DNA of 63,274 nt from Phycisphaeraceae bacterium. Lineage in GTDB: Bacteria; Planctomycetota; Phycisphaerae; Phycisphaerales; Zrk34. Below are positions 19,284 through 28,493 of this stretch, piece by piece. Position 1 is the first letter of the stretch. Each line of letters starts with the position of its first letter. The position numbers were made by a program, and so were the translations under genes. The notes beneath the pieces are model-generated. The model did no database searches, had not been told where the DNA came from, and saw nothing but the letters and a program-made list of their open reading frames with translations. The stretch is from positions 1 through 63,274 of the forward strand of contig JANQHK010000035.1 of the NCBI GenBank assembly GCA_028282685.1. The letters run 5' to 3'.

Positions 19284-20231
19284 GTGAATCTCAAAACAAC
19301 TCTTTTGGCCGCCTTGGCCATGCTGACCCTGACGGTCGGCTTCGCCAACGCCGACGAGAACATGTGGGGCGTCCAAGCCGTTTCGGTTCCCGTTGGCGCC
19401 GACGTGATCGTCTCGGTGCCTTTCACCCGTGAAGCATCTGCGGCCACGTACACCGTTGCTGCCGATGTCACCTCGGGTAGCGATGTCACCTTCGACGAAG
19501 CGTTCGCCGCCAGCACCTATGCCTCCGGCGAATACCACGTGCGCATCATCGACGGCGATGGGGCCGGCTTGGCCAGCAACATCACCGCCAACGCCAACGC
19601 CAGCGAACTGACCCTGGCCGATTCGGGCATCGCTCAGAAGCTCAACGACGGCGACACCGTCCGCGTTTACAAGAACCACACGATCGGTTCGGTCTTTGCC
19701 GACCCCGTCTCCTTCGGTGCGTCGACCTCGGTGCTGATCTATGACAACACCGCCAACGGCACCGACAAGTCGGCCTCGAACATCGTGACCTACGTGACGG
19801 TCCCCTTCCCCAAATGGGGTGGCTCAGGTTCCACCACCGTGTTGAACCAGGACCAGGCTTTTGTCGTGCGTAACAACGGTTCGGCAGCGCGGACCTTCCT
19901 GGCTTCGGGTATCGTTCCCGATTACGACATCAGCTTCCTGATTGCCGACAGCGTGACACGCGACTACCACATCACCAGTGGTTTCCCGATCGTCGGCATC
20001 ACCGTCGAAGACACGGATTTGGGTGGCACCAGCGGCCGCTCCGTCCTGCTCTACGACAACACCGACGTCAATACCGACAAGTCGGCTGCCAACATCGTCA
20101 GCTACGTGACGATTCCCTTCCCCAAATGGGGCGGCTCGGGCGGCACGACTCCGGTTCCTTCGGTTGAAGGTTTCATTTTCCGCCAGTCCGGCACCGCCGG
20201 TGGTATGGCAACCATTTATAAGCCCTACTAA
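19284..20231 (+). CDS. secreted protein with an internally repeated VPFPKWGGSG block
   Basis: A 315-residue exported protein with signal peptide 1-23 (cleaved after FANA). The mature part is beta-rich, Asp/Ser/Thr-rich and contains two copies of a block about 104 residues apart, each with DNTxxxTDKSAxNIV then YVTxPFPKWGGSG (near residues 152-185 and 256-288). It resembles the uncharacterised secreted family seen in planctomycetes and verrucomicrobia; the family name TIGR02597 is my best recollection. The start is GTG at 19284, with GAAAGGA 6 bases upstream, the same Shine-Dalgarno seen before the next two genes. As the first gene after the T2SS operon, it may be exported cargo. No enzyme motif is seen. 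Confidence 0.75.
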   Translation: MNLKTTLLAALAMLTLTVGFANADENMWGVQAVSVPVGADVIVSVPFTREASAATYTVAADVTSGSDVTFDEAFAASTYASGEYHVRIIDGDGAGLASNITANANASELTLADSGIAQKLNDGDTVRVYKNHTIGSVFADPVSFGASTSVLIYDNTANGTDKSASNIVTYVTVPFPKWGGSGSTTVLNQDQAFVVRNNGSAARTFLASGIVPDYDISFLIADSVTRDYHITSGFPIVGITVEDTDLGGTSGRSVLLYDNTDVNTDKSAANIVSYVTIPFPKWGGSGGTTPVPSVEGFIFRQSGTAGGMATIYKPY

Positions 20232-20282
20232 ATCAACCAAGTGTTTGAAAACAAATCAACGAACCTAGAAAGGATACAACCC

Positions 20283-20855
20283 ATGAAGAAAGTAACCCTG
20301 CTCAGTGCTCTGTTTGTTCTGGCCTTCTCCGTGATGGCTCAGGCCGGCAATATCTCCGTCGGTATCGAAGCCTACCAGCTTCTCGATGAGAACGGTTTGG
20401 TCAACCCGGGCCCGATCACTACCGCCCTCGTCGTGGACCTCGACAACAATGGCATTGCTGGTTTTCAAGCCGGTACCGACGCCTCGACGCTCGATCCCAA
20501 CGACTGGCTGGTTGATGGCTGGAATGAGCAGACCGGTGACGCCGCTGAAGGCAATTTGACCGAGTATCTGTCCACCAGCACCTACAGCTTCAATACCGCC
20601 GATACTCCCGATGCCAAGGGCGACATCGTTTCCGGTGACACCATCTACCTGCTCTTCTTCACCGATGGCATCGGCGCTGGTCTGCCTTTCGGTGTTCTGG
20701 AAATCGGCACCTACAACGGTGGCGCTTCGCAGAACTTTGCTTACGCCGAGACCGGTCTGACCGCTTCCGCCGAATACACACAGGCTCCCGAGCCCGCCAC
20801 GATGGCTCTGCTCGGCCTGGGTGGTCTGCTGATCGCCCGTCGTCGTCGCGCCTGA
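20283..20855 (+). CDS. PEP-CTERM sorted secreted protein
   Basis: A 190-residue exported protein with signal peptide 1-21 (cut after AQA) and a C-terminal PEP-CTERM tail: APEPATMALLGLGG, a short hydrophobic helix, then RRRRA. PEP-CTERM tails are recognised by an exosortase, which removes the tail and links the protein to the envelope or matrix. No exosortase gene is in the window. The mature domain is beta-rich and not recognised. AGAAAGGA lies a few bases before the ATG at 20283, within the same cassette as 19284 and 20982. Its similarity of setting suggests a shared envelope or matrix role. Confidence 0.85.
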   Translation: MKKVTLLSALFVLAFSVMAQAGNISVGIEAYQLLDENGLVNPGPITTALVVDLDNNGIAGFQAGTDASTLDPNDWLVDGWNEQTGDAAEGNLTEYLSTSTYSFNTADTPDAKGDIVSGDTIYLLFFTDGIGAGLPFGVLEIGTYNGGASQNFAYAETGLTASAEYTQAPEPATMALLGLGGLLIARRRRA

Positions 20856-20981
20856 ATCATGGCCGCGCCGACCACGGTATGCCTTGATGTGAGGTAGTCA
20901 GTTTGCAAGCGTGTCCCGCATGGGAGCGGGCGCGCTTCGAAGAATCGATCGAAACACACACTCAGAAAGGACGATTCAGTT

Positions 20982-23132
20982 ATGAAAAAGTTTGCAATCA
21001 TTGCTCTGATGAGCATGGTCGCCTCGGTTCAGGCCGCCAACGTGACGATCAACTCCGGCGACATCACTGTGTCCACGACGTGGACCGCTGACAACACCTA
21101 CCACCTGAACGGTGAAGTCTACGTTACCGGTGGCGCCACGCTGACCATCGAAGCCGGCACCCGCATCGAAGCCCGCACCGCCGATGATTTGGGCGCCTTG
21201 ATCATCACCCGTACCGGCAAGATCATGGCCTTGGGCACCAAGGATAACCCGATTGTCTTCACCCACGAAGACGACAACGACAACGAATGGAAAGAGTTCC
21301 TCAACAAATGGGGCAACCTCACCGTCTGCGGTGAAGCCGTTATCTCCGCTTCGCACGAAGGCGCTCAGCCGGTCACCTATCAGGATGGCACGGGCGCCAG
21401 CGTCGTGACCAACACCCGTATCCCCGCCGGTCTGAACAAGACCCAGATGGAAGGCCTCGAGGCTTCTGAAGCAGGCGACCCGCGCGTGCTCTACGGCGGC
21501 AACGACGACAACGACGACAGCGGTGAAATCATGTACGTCTCGATCCGCTACGGCGGCAAGAACACCGCGGTGCCCAACAAGGAACTGAACGGTTTGTCCC
21601 TCGGCGGCATCGGCCGTGAGACCGACATCCACCACGTCGAGATCATGAACAACGTCGACGATGGCATCGAGGTCTGGGGCGGCACCGTCAACCTCAAGTA
21701 CTGCGTGATCTCGAACGTCGGCGACGACAGTTTCGACTTCGACCAGGGCTGGCGCGGCCAGGCTCAGTTCTTCTGCATCGTGCAGGGCTACAGCGGCGAT
21801 GCCAGCCAGGGTTCCGGTGTCGGTGACAACGCAATCGAGCACGACGGCTCCGAAGCCGCCGACGCCCAGCCCGTCACCACCGCCTCCCTCTACAACTTCA
21901 CCGTGATCGGTCAGCCCGATGGCGACGGTGGTACGGCTTGGCGTGACAACGCCCGTATACAGCACCGTCAGCACATCTTCTATGAAATCGGTGAGCGCCT
22001 GCTCCGCAACGACGGCGATGACGGCGACGGTCAGTTGGGTTATGCCTCCGGCGCCAGCACGGGCCACACCCTGGCTCACACCTTCACCACGGCTTACACC
22101 ACCCTGCCGACCTGGAACGCCGGATCGGGTCTGTATGCCCCGTCGAATCTCTACCAGGCCCATTCCGCCGGCGACCCCAGCATCGGCCAGGGTTTCCTGT
22201 CGGAAATCAGCGACTGCCTGTTCTACAACAACACCTACTCTGACTACGATGTCGCCTTCCTCGTCACCTATAGCGGAAGCGAAGCCAACCCGACCGTTGA
22301 GGTCACCTCGACGCAGTTGGTTCTGGACGCTGACAATGTGACGGATGACGCCGCGTTCGACCTGGACAGTCCGGCCAGCCGAGACATCCAGGACATCGTT
22401 GACCTGATCAATGCCGAGACCAACTGGTCTGCGACCCTTGTGGACGCCGACGGCACCGAAGATGCCGCCGATACGCTGAAGGAAGATGGTGCAGTGGCTC
22501 CGGCTGGCGGTTTTATTCCCGTCCGTTACCTTGATCCGACCGCCAAGACGGCCTACTCCGAGGCGATCAGCTTCGGCGTGCTTGGCGACTCCGGCGACGG
22601 CCAGAACCCGGTTGCCACCGGCACCAAGGGCAATGTCGTGCAGGCTGATTCGGACCCCTCGCCGTTCGTCTCCATCACCCGCGCTGCCGAAGTCACCAGG
22701 GGCGGCAAGAAGATGAAGCGCGTCACCTACCTCGACCCGCGTGCCAGCAGCACCGAGGCCAAGACCGCCGCGGCTGCCGAAGGCAAGCGCGCTCCGCTGA
22801 ACGGCTTCTTCACGCCGGTTCCCTACCGTGGCGCCTTCTCGAAGGACAACAACTGGCTGTGCGGCTGGACCGCTTGGGACGAGTACGGTGAAACCGCTTC
22901 CGGCGACGCCGGTTGCGCGTCCGATCCGACCGTCACCGGTTCCGTGGTGGCCATCACCTCCACCACCAAGTGGACCGACACCGCCGGTGTCGTCTACACC
23001 GTCGAGAAGTCCTACGACCTGCGTAACTGGATCCCGGTTGCGGTCGTCGTGGGTGACGGCGGTTCCGACGAAGAAGTCAGCAATCACACCACTGTCGAGC
23101 AGGGCGTGATCTACCGAGTGATTGTCCAGTAA
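20982..23132 (+). CDS. large secreted right-handed beta-helix protein
   Basis: A 716-residue exported protein with signal peptide 1-18 (cut after VQA). It begins with the pattern LNGEVYVTGGATLTIEAGTRIEA, found at the start of many parallel beta-helix surface proteins, and continues with stacked short strands (IMYVSIRYGGKN; DIHHVEIMNNVDDGIEVWGGTVNLKYCVISNVGDDSFDFDQG is read across several turns). The C-terminal part (WTDTAGVVYTVEKSYDLRNWIPV) looks like a small beta-sandwich. Such proteins bind or cut polysaccharide, or serve as surface scaffolds. GAAAGGA precedes the ATG at 20982. A strong terminator follows at 23171. No catalytic motif of pectate lyases is clear. Confidence 0.8.
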   Translation: MKKFAIIALMSMVASVQAANVTINSGDITVSTTWTADNTYHLNGEVYVTGGATLTIEAGTRIEARTADDLGALIITRTGKIMALGTKDNPIVFTHEDDNDNEWKEFLNKWGNLTVCGEAVISASHEGAQPVTYQDGTGASVVTNTRIPAGLNKTQMEGLEASEAGDPRVLYGGNDDNDDSGEIMYVSIRYGGKNTAVPNKELNGLSLGGIGRETDIHHVEIMNNVDDGIEVWGGTVNLKYCVISNVGDDSFDFDQGWRGQAQFFCIVQGYSGDASQGSGVGDNAIEHDGSEAADAQPVTTASLYNFTVIGQPDGDGGTAWRDNARIQHRQHIFYEIGERLLRNDGDDGDGQLGYASGASTGHTLAHTFTTAYTTLPTWNAGSGLYAPSNLYQAHSAGDPSIGQGFLSEISDCLFYNNTYSDYDVAFLVTYSGSEANPTVEVTSTQLVLDADNVTDDAAFDLDSPASRDIQDIVDLINAETNWSATLVDADGTEDAADTLKEDGAVAPAGGFIPVRYLDPTAKTAYSEAISFGVLGDSGDGQNPVATGTKGNVVQADSDPSPFVSITRAAEVTRGGKKMKRVTYLDPRASSTEAKTAAAAEGKRAPLNGFFTPVPYRGAFSKDNNWLCGWTAWDEYGETASGDAGCASDPTVTGSVVAITSTTKWTDTAGVVYTVEKSYDLRNWIPVAVVVGDGGSDEEVSNHTTVEQGVIYRVIVQ

Positions 23133-23170
23133 GACTGGGTAGTCTCTTGGCGGATTTGTCTTGACACACG

Positions 23171-23218
23171 ATCTGATGGCAGCGGAGAATTGTCTCCCTG
23201 CCATCAGATTTTTTTCTT
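23171..23218 (+). terminator. strong rho-independent terminator
   Basis: ATCTGATGGCAG (23171-23182) pairs with CTGCCATCAGAT (23198-23209), with GGAGA/TCTCC extending the inner stem, followed by a run of T. It ends the secreted-protein genes. The next gene, at 23254, lies just after it. Confidence 0.9.
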
Positions 23219-23253
23219 TTTTTCTTTTCTCTTATTTTCCGCGAGGTACGAAG

Positions 23254-24582
23254 ATGACAGCGCCGATCCGATCGACTCCGAGTATATTCAGCCGCCTTTT
23301 TTCAGGGACCATCTCCACTTCGACGAAGCATGATGCCTTACGCGGGCGTTGCGGCATCGGACGATGGTGTGGATGCGTGTCGTTGCTGTTGTGTGTGATC
23401 GTCATCGGTCCGACACAAGCGGCCGATCCGATCGTTCCGCACGATCGGATACCCGATCAACCGATCACCGAAACGCAGGACAAGCTGTTGACGTTGGCTT
23501 TCGAGTCGGTCTCGAAGATGCCCCTGATCCCGCACCACAAGGACCGGGCGCGTTATCAGTCGGAAGTGGTCGATGTCTGTCTGCAACTGGATCAGCCGCG
23601 GCGGACCTACGAGTACGCCTTGAAGATTCAAAACTGGCGACGCGGCGGCGCACTGGCGGACTACGTGATCTACTGCCGCAAGCACGGCGCCAACGACGGG
23701 CTGACGGCTCTGCTGGAGCGCGCCGACAGGGCGGCGGCGAATCCCGGCCAGCAATGGCGACGCGATTATGTGCGTGTGCGCATCGCCAAGGCATACACCC
23801 TGATGGGTCTGGATGACAAAGCTCAGGAATATGCTACGGGCGTGGTCGATTCGGAAATCGGCAAACTCGAACAATTGCATGCCAAGCGGGCTGACGAAAA
23901 ACAGTTTGAAGATCTGATGCAATCGTTTGATCTTGCGCTGGAAAAGCGGGAATACAACTTGCTGATTAACGCGCTGGAAACGTGCGTGTTGCTTTACGAA
24001 CGTTTTTATGACGATGCGGAACGGCGCAAGCGGGTGATGGAAGTGATCGATCGGATTTACACCCAGGAGAAAATGCCGATCTTTACCCAGATGGATGTTT
24101 TTCTGGGGTTGACAGAAGTGGCGCTGGATCATGAAGATCAGGTTAGCGCCAAGTTGTGGTTTGACAAAGCATTTGCCGCGTTCAAGAACGCCTCTTGGCC
24201 TGTTGAAAACTACATTACCATCATCAGTCGGCTGGCCAGATACCGTGGCCGTGTGGGTGGGGCGGACAAGGCCCGAGAGGATTTGAAGGGCGCCATGGAC
24301 CTGTTTAATGACGAAAAACAGCGTCGCACCATTGATAGTATCGATCGGGCCGGGGTCCTGCGCAAGGTGGCTGAAACGTATTTCGCGCTCGGTGACGAAG
24401 AGGAAGCGGCGCGCATTTACCACCGGGCCGTGAAGCTGGGTGCGGATAATCCCAACGCGCGCATTCGCGCGATCGATTTGTCGCAAGCATGCCTGTCCAT
24501 GGCCTTGAACGGTTTCGAGCCGGACGCTAAGCTATGGACCCAAATGCAGCAGATTAACGAGGGATTGGGCCCACCGTGGTAA
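23254..24582 (+). CDS. secreted TPR-like protein preceding the TonB receptor
   Basis: A 442-residue protein with a long basic N-terminus and a hydrophobic segment (about residues 38-57, VSLLLCVIVIGPTQAA) that looks like a signal peptide. The rest is all-helical with TPR-like repeats: ALADYVIYCRKHGANDGL, YVRVRIAKAYTLMGLDDKAQEY, LRKVAETYFALGDEEEAARIYHRAV. The ATG at 23254 is chosen because GCGAGG lies 9 bases upstream. Its stop overlaps the receptor start (TAATG), so the two are likely translated together. TPR proteins of this kind may gather substrate or stabilise the receptor; the role is inference. Confidence 0.75.
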   Translation: MTAPIRSTPSIFSRLFSGTISTSTKHDALRGRCGIGRWCGCVSLLLCVIVIGPTQAADPIVPHDRIPDQPITETQDKLLTLAFESVSKMPLIPHHKDRARYQSEVVDVCLQLDQPRRTYEYALKIQNWRRGGALADYVIYCRKHGANDGLTALLERADRAAANPGQQWRRDYVRVRIAKAYTLMGLDDKAQEYATGVVDSEIGKLEQLHAKRADEKQFEDLMQSFDLALEKREYNLLINALETCVLLYERFYDDAERRKRVMEVIDRIYTQEKMPIFTQMDVFLGLTEVALDHEDQVSAKLWFDKAFAAFKNASWPVENYITIISRLARYRGRVGGADKAREDLKGAMDLFNDEKQRRTIDSIDRAGVLRKVAETYFALGDEEEAARIYHRAVKLGADNPNARIRAIDLSQACLSMALNGFEPDAKLWTQMQQINEGLGPPW

Positions 24583-27500
24583 TGAGCAGATTGTCATTTT
24601 TGCTATTGGTTTTTGCGGCCCTGCTCCTCTTGCCGGTCGCGGTTTCCGCGCAGCAATTCGGACAAATCCGCGGCATCGTTAATGACAACGATTTTGAGCT
24701 TCCGCTCGGCTCGGCGAAGGTCACCATTGTCGATCTGAATCGATCCGTGACCAGCACCGAAGAAGGCAACTACGTCTTTAACGAGGTGCCGCCCGGCACC
24801 TACACGCTGACATTTTCCAAGCCGGGTTACACGCGACAGGTCAAAGGCGGTGTGGTGGTTGCGCCGGCGCAATCAACCGAGGTGGATGCGCAACTCAGCG
24901 GCGAGTTCACCGACATGGAAGAATTCGTCGTTCAGGATCTTCAGGTCGAAACCGGAACGCAGGAGGAACTGTTGGTGCTGCGTCAGGAGATCCCGGCGTT
25001 GACCAGCTCGGTCAGCGCTGAGTTTATGAGCCAGGCCGGCGCCGGCGATGCGGCGGCAGCTTTGAACCTGGTCTCGGGCGCCACGGTGCAGGACGGCAAG
25101 TACGCCGTGGTGCGCGGCCTGCCGGATCGTTACGTCAATTCTCAGATGAACAGCGTGCGCCTGCCGTCGGCCGATCCGGACAAACGCGCCGTGCAACTGG
25201 ATCAGTTTCCCTCGGCGGTGATTGAAAGCGTGCGCGTCACCAAGACGTTTACACCCGATCAGCAGGGCGATGCATCCGGCGGCGCAGTCAACATCATCCT
25301 CAAGAGTGTGCCGAAGGAGAATATCCTCAAGTTCAGCAGTTCGGTCGGCTACAACACGCAGGTCCGCGATCGTAAGGACTTTTTGACTTACCGGGGCGGC
25401 GGCGTGGGCTTCCTGGGACAGGAGGCGGGCAGTCGCCCCATTCAATGGGAGAACGAGGGGGATGTTTGGCATGGCGCCGTCGGAACCACGCGGAACGATG
25501 CGCCGGTGGATCACAAGTGGACTTTCACCGTCGGCGGTAAGCATGACTTTGAAGGCATCCGTGTCGGCGGACTACTCAATTTCTTTTACGAAAAGGATTC
25601 CGGTTTCTTCGACAACGGCATCGATGACTCCTACTGGGTGGATGATCCGGGCGGCCCGATGGTTCCTCAGACCAAGGGCAATCCCGGGCCGGGCAACGAT
25701 TACCAGACACGTCTGTTTGATGTCACCAAGGGCACGCAGGAAGTGAAGTGGGGCGGGATGGGTTCGGTCGGCTTGGAGACCGAAAATCACACGTTGAACC
25801 TGCTCTACATGTACACGCGGGTGACCGAGGATAAGGCATTACTGGCTGAGGATATCCGTGGCAAGCAGTATTTCTTCCCCGGTTATGACTACACTTCTCC
25901 CACGGCTCCCATTTCCTTGGGCTCCCGGGCTACCACGGAAGCGCCTCACCTGCGTTCGCAGACTCTGGAATACACCGAGCGCGAAACGCAAACCTTGCAG
26001 TTGAGCGGCACGCACTCTTTTGACTTGCCGGACCTGCAAGTGAAAAACGTGCTGAAGCTGTTGCCGCCGGAAGTCGATTGGACGCTTGCCCGTAGTAATT
26101 CCTCGCTTTATCAACCCGACAAGCGGTTGTTTTCGTCGCTTTGGTGGGCGGAACGCTTTGACTTCGGTACCTTTACGCTCGAGCCGGCCGAGTATCGGCC
26201 GTGGAAAGCCGGCACCGACTTCCTGCTGGGCAATCTCCAGCGAATCTGGAAAGACATCACCGAGGAAAGCGATCAGCAATTCATGAATTTCAAGTTCCCG
26301 TTCGAGCAGTGGACGGGTACGGAGGGTTATGTCCAATTCGGTTTCTTCAACGACCGGGTCCACCGGACGTTCAACCAGGAATCGTTCAGTAACTTCGCCA
26401 CCGACTCGTACGAACTCAACGCCCAGCGCTACGAAGCGGAGTGGGATGAATTCTGGACGGACGTCTTTCCCCAGCAGGATCACGAAGTTTCGCAGGTGGT
26501 CGATATCGACGTGGATTACAAGGGCAGCCAGCATATACAGGCGTGGTACTGGATGGTTGATCTGCCCTTGACCTCCTTCGCCAAGGTGGTCGGCGGTTTC
26601 CGCTACGAAACCACCGATCTGCAAATCATTCTCGAACCCGGCGCCAATGCATTCTGGATTCCGGAGGGTGCGGCCGGACCCGTGGATTTGAATCCCGGCG
26701 ATGCCGATGTGAACTTCACGCAATATGACGTGTTACCCGCGCTGGCGGTTGAAATCGAACCCTTGGATGGCTTGACTTTCCGCTATGCCTATACCGAAAC
26801 CGTGGCCCGGCAAACTTTCAAGGAATTGACGCCGGTCAATCAACAGGAATTTCTTGGCGGCGATATCTTTGTCGGAAACCCCAACTTGAAAATGAGTGCG
26901 GTGAGAAACTGGGACCTTCGAATGGATTACGTGCCTTACCCGGGGGGGTTGGTGTCGGTGTCCTGGTTCCGCAAGGATGTCACCAATCCCATCGAGACGG
27001 TTCAGCAAAGTGCCGGATTCACGTTTACCCGCCCGATCAACTACCCCGAAGGAACCTTGGAGGGATACGAGTTTGAATTGCGGCAGAAGCTCGGTGAATT
27101 CTGGGAACCCTTGCGCGGGCTGACGGTCGGGGGCAATCTGACCCTGATCGAATCGGAGGTGCAATTGCCTCAATCGGAAATTGATATTTTCAAATCACCC
27201 GGAATTGAACTGGACATCACTTCGCGGCATATGACCAATGCTCCCGAACGGCTGTATAATTTATTCCTGACGTACGACTTTGAACCGACAGGAACGAAGT
27301 TCGGCATCTTCTACACGGTGCGCGGCGATACCCTGGTGGCGGGGGCCGGCACTTCGACCGGCCGGTTTATACCCAGCGTGTACGAAACGGAATTCGGCAC
27401 CCTGAATTTGAGCCTGTCCCAAAAGATCGGGAAATACATTCAGGTGAAATTTTCTGCGAAGAACCTGACGAATCCTGAGATTCAATCCGTGTATCGCTCC

Positions 27501-27587
27501 GAATTCATAGATGGCGACGTATTGCGATCCTCTCACACCAAAGGGATTGAATATTCCTTCGGCGTCAGCGCGACGATTCCCTTTTAA
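24582..27587 (+). CDS. TonB-dependent outer-membrane receptor
   Basis: A 1001-residue outer-membrane receptor. The signal peptide covers residues 1-24, a carboxypeptidase-regulatory-like beta-sandwich covers about 30-105 (GQIRGIVNDND, GSAKVTIVDL, GTYTLTFSKPGY), and a TonB-box-like EEFVVQ lies near residue 113. The plug domain follows (ALNLVSGATVQDGKYAVVRGLPDRYV; DQQGDASGGAVNIILKSVP) and then a large beta barrel ending in Phe (FGVSATIPF), as outer-membrane barrels do. This N-terminal extension is common in receptors for glycans and peptides. It lies in one unit with the complete motor downstream. The start overlaps the TPR gene stop. The substrate cannot be told from sequence. Confidence 0.92.
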   Translation: MSRLSFLLLVFAALLLLPVAVSAQQFGQIRGIVNDNDFELPLGSAKVTIVDLNRSVTSTEEGNYVFNEVPPGTYTLTFSKPGYTRQVKGGVVVAPAQSTEVDAQLSGEFTDMEEFVVQDLQVETGTQEELLVLRQEIPALTSSVSAEFMSQAGAGDAAAALNLVSGATVQDGKYAVVRGLPDRYVNSQMNSVRLPSADPDKRAVQLDQFPSAVIESVRVTKTFTPDQQGDASGGAVNIILKSVPKENILKFSSSVGYNTQVRDRKDFLTYRGGGVGFLGQEAGSRPIQWENEGDVWHGAVGTTRNDAPVDHKWTFTVGGKHDFEGIRVGGLLNFFYEKDSGFFDNGIDDSYWVDDPGGPMVPQTKGNPGPGNDYQTRLFDVTKGTQEVKWGGMGSVGLETENHTLNLLYMYTRVTEDKALLAEDIRGKQYFFPGYDYTSPTAPISLGSRATTEAPHLRSQTLEYTERETQTLQLSGTHSFDLPDLQVKNVLKLLPPEVDWTLARSNSSLYQPDKRLFSSLWWAERFDFGTFTLEPAEYRPWKAGTDFLLGNLQRIWKDITEESDQQFMNFKFPFEQWTGTEGYVQFGFFNDRVHRTFNQESFSNFATDSYELNAQRYEAEWDEFWTDVFPQQDHEVSQVVDIDVDYKGSQHIQAWYWMVDLPLTSFAKVVGGFRYETTDLQIILEPGANAFWIPEGAAGPVDLNPGDADVNFTQYDVLPALAVEIEPLDGLTFRYAYTETVARQTFKELTPVNQQEFLGGDIFVGNPNLKMSAVRNWDLRMDYVPYPGGLVSVSWFRKDVTNPIETVQQSAGFTFTRPINYPEGTLEGYEFELRQKLGEFWEPLRGLTVGGNLTLIESEVQLPQSEIDIFKSPGIELDITSRHMTNAPERLYNLFLTYDFEPTGTKFGIFYTVRGDTLVAGAGTSTGRFIPSVYETEFGTLNLSLSQKIGKYIQVKFSAKNLTNPEIQSVYRSEFIDGDVLRSSHTKGIEYSFGVSATIPF

Positions 27588-27641
27588 GCACGGACGGCAT
27601 GCGGTTAATCACCAGGCGTCCATCAAACGGATCACACAGAC

Positions 27642-28475
27642 ATGAAAACACAACACAGAAAACGGAACCGCTTCTCCGACCCGATGCGCCGCCGTGGCGC
27701 AGCGATCGGCCTGATCCTGCTCTTCGCGGTCGGCGGTTTGTGGCTTGCCGGCGCCAGGGCCCAGGAGGAAGGCGACGCCGGCCCGGATATCGAACAAACG
27801 CGCGAGATGTTGGCCCAGTGGGTGCAGAACGAGCGCATCATCGCCAAGGAAAAGCGCGATCTGGTGTTGGCCAAGGAAGTGCTCAACGAGCGCATCGCCC
27901 TGGTCAAACGCGAAATCGAATCGCTCCGGGGCAAGATCGCCGACGCCAGGAAGAGCATCACCGAGGCCGATGAAAAGCGAGCCGAAATGATGCAGGAGAA
28001 CGACAAGCTCAAAGAGGCGTCGGTCTCTTTGGTGACGACGGCGGGCGAGTTGGAGGCCCAGACTCAGGCGCTGCTCGATCAACTTCCGGAAATTTTCCAG
28101 AAACGCGTCAAGCCCCTCAGCCAGCAATTCCCCAAAGACCCCAAGAACACCAAGCAGTCGCTGTCGGTGCGTTTCCAGAACATTCTCGGTGTCATGAACG
28201 AACTGAATAAAGTCAACCGTGAAATCACCGTCACCAGCGAAGTGCGCAAACTGACTGACGATGCCTCGGCCGAGGTCACGGTGATGTATGTCGGCATCGG
28301 ACGGGCCTATTACGTCAGCGGCAACGGCGAAGTGGCGGGTGTCGGTCTGCCCTCTCCCGAGGGATGGGTCTGGAAGCCGGCCAATGAAGTCGCCAAGCAG
28401 ATCCAGCAGGCCATCGCCATTCTCAAGAACGAACAACCGGCGGCTTTTGTTCAGCTCCCCATCGAAATCAAATAA
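27642..28475 (+). CDS. DUF3450 periplasmic coiled-coil protein of the Ton motor
   Basis: A 277-residue protein with an N-terminal hydrophobic signal or anchor (residues 20-40), a long coiled coil (about 45-130, rich in Glu/Lys/Ala), and a C-terminal domain with VMYVGIGRAYYVSGNGEVAG and AIAILKNEQPAAFVQLPI. This is the DUF3450 family, found in gammaproteobacteria and others directly upstream of MotA/TolQ/ExbB-type genes of TonB systems. It probably sits on the periplasmic side and joins the motor to the cell wall or receptor. It is separated by 54 bases from the receptor gene and by 18 bases from the next gene. Confidence 0.85.
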   Translation: MKTQHRKRNRFSDPMRRRGAAIGLILLFAVGGLWLAGARAQEEGDAGPDIEQTREMLAQWVQNERIIAKEKRDLVLAKEVLNERIALVKREIESLRGKIADARKSITEADEKRAEMMQENDKLKEASVSLVTTAGELEAQTQALLDQLPEIFQKRVKPLSQQFPKDPKNTKQSLSVRFQNILGVMNELNKVNREITVTSEVRKLTDDASAEVTVMYVGIGRAYYVSGNGEVAGVGLPSPEGWVWKPANEVAKQIQQAIAILKNEQPAAFVQLPIEIK

Positions 28476-28493
28476 CCGGATGAACCCAACGCC

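Noticed and set aside
20976-23204. A 742-codon open frame opposite the beta-helix gene
   Set aside because: GC-rich codon bias leaves the opposite strand open. The plus-strand protein has a signal peptide, good ribosome site and repeats, and the minus-strand one has none.
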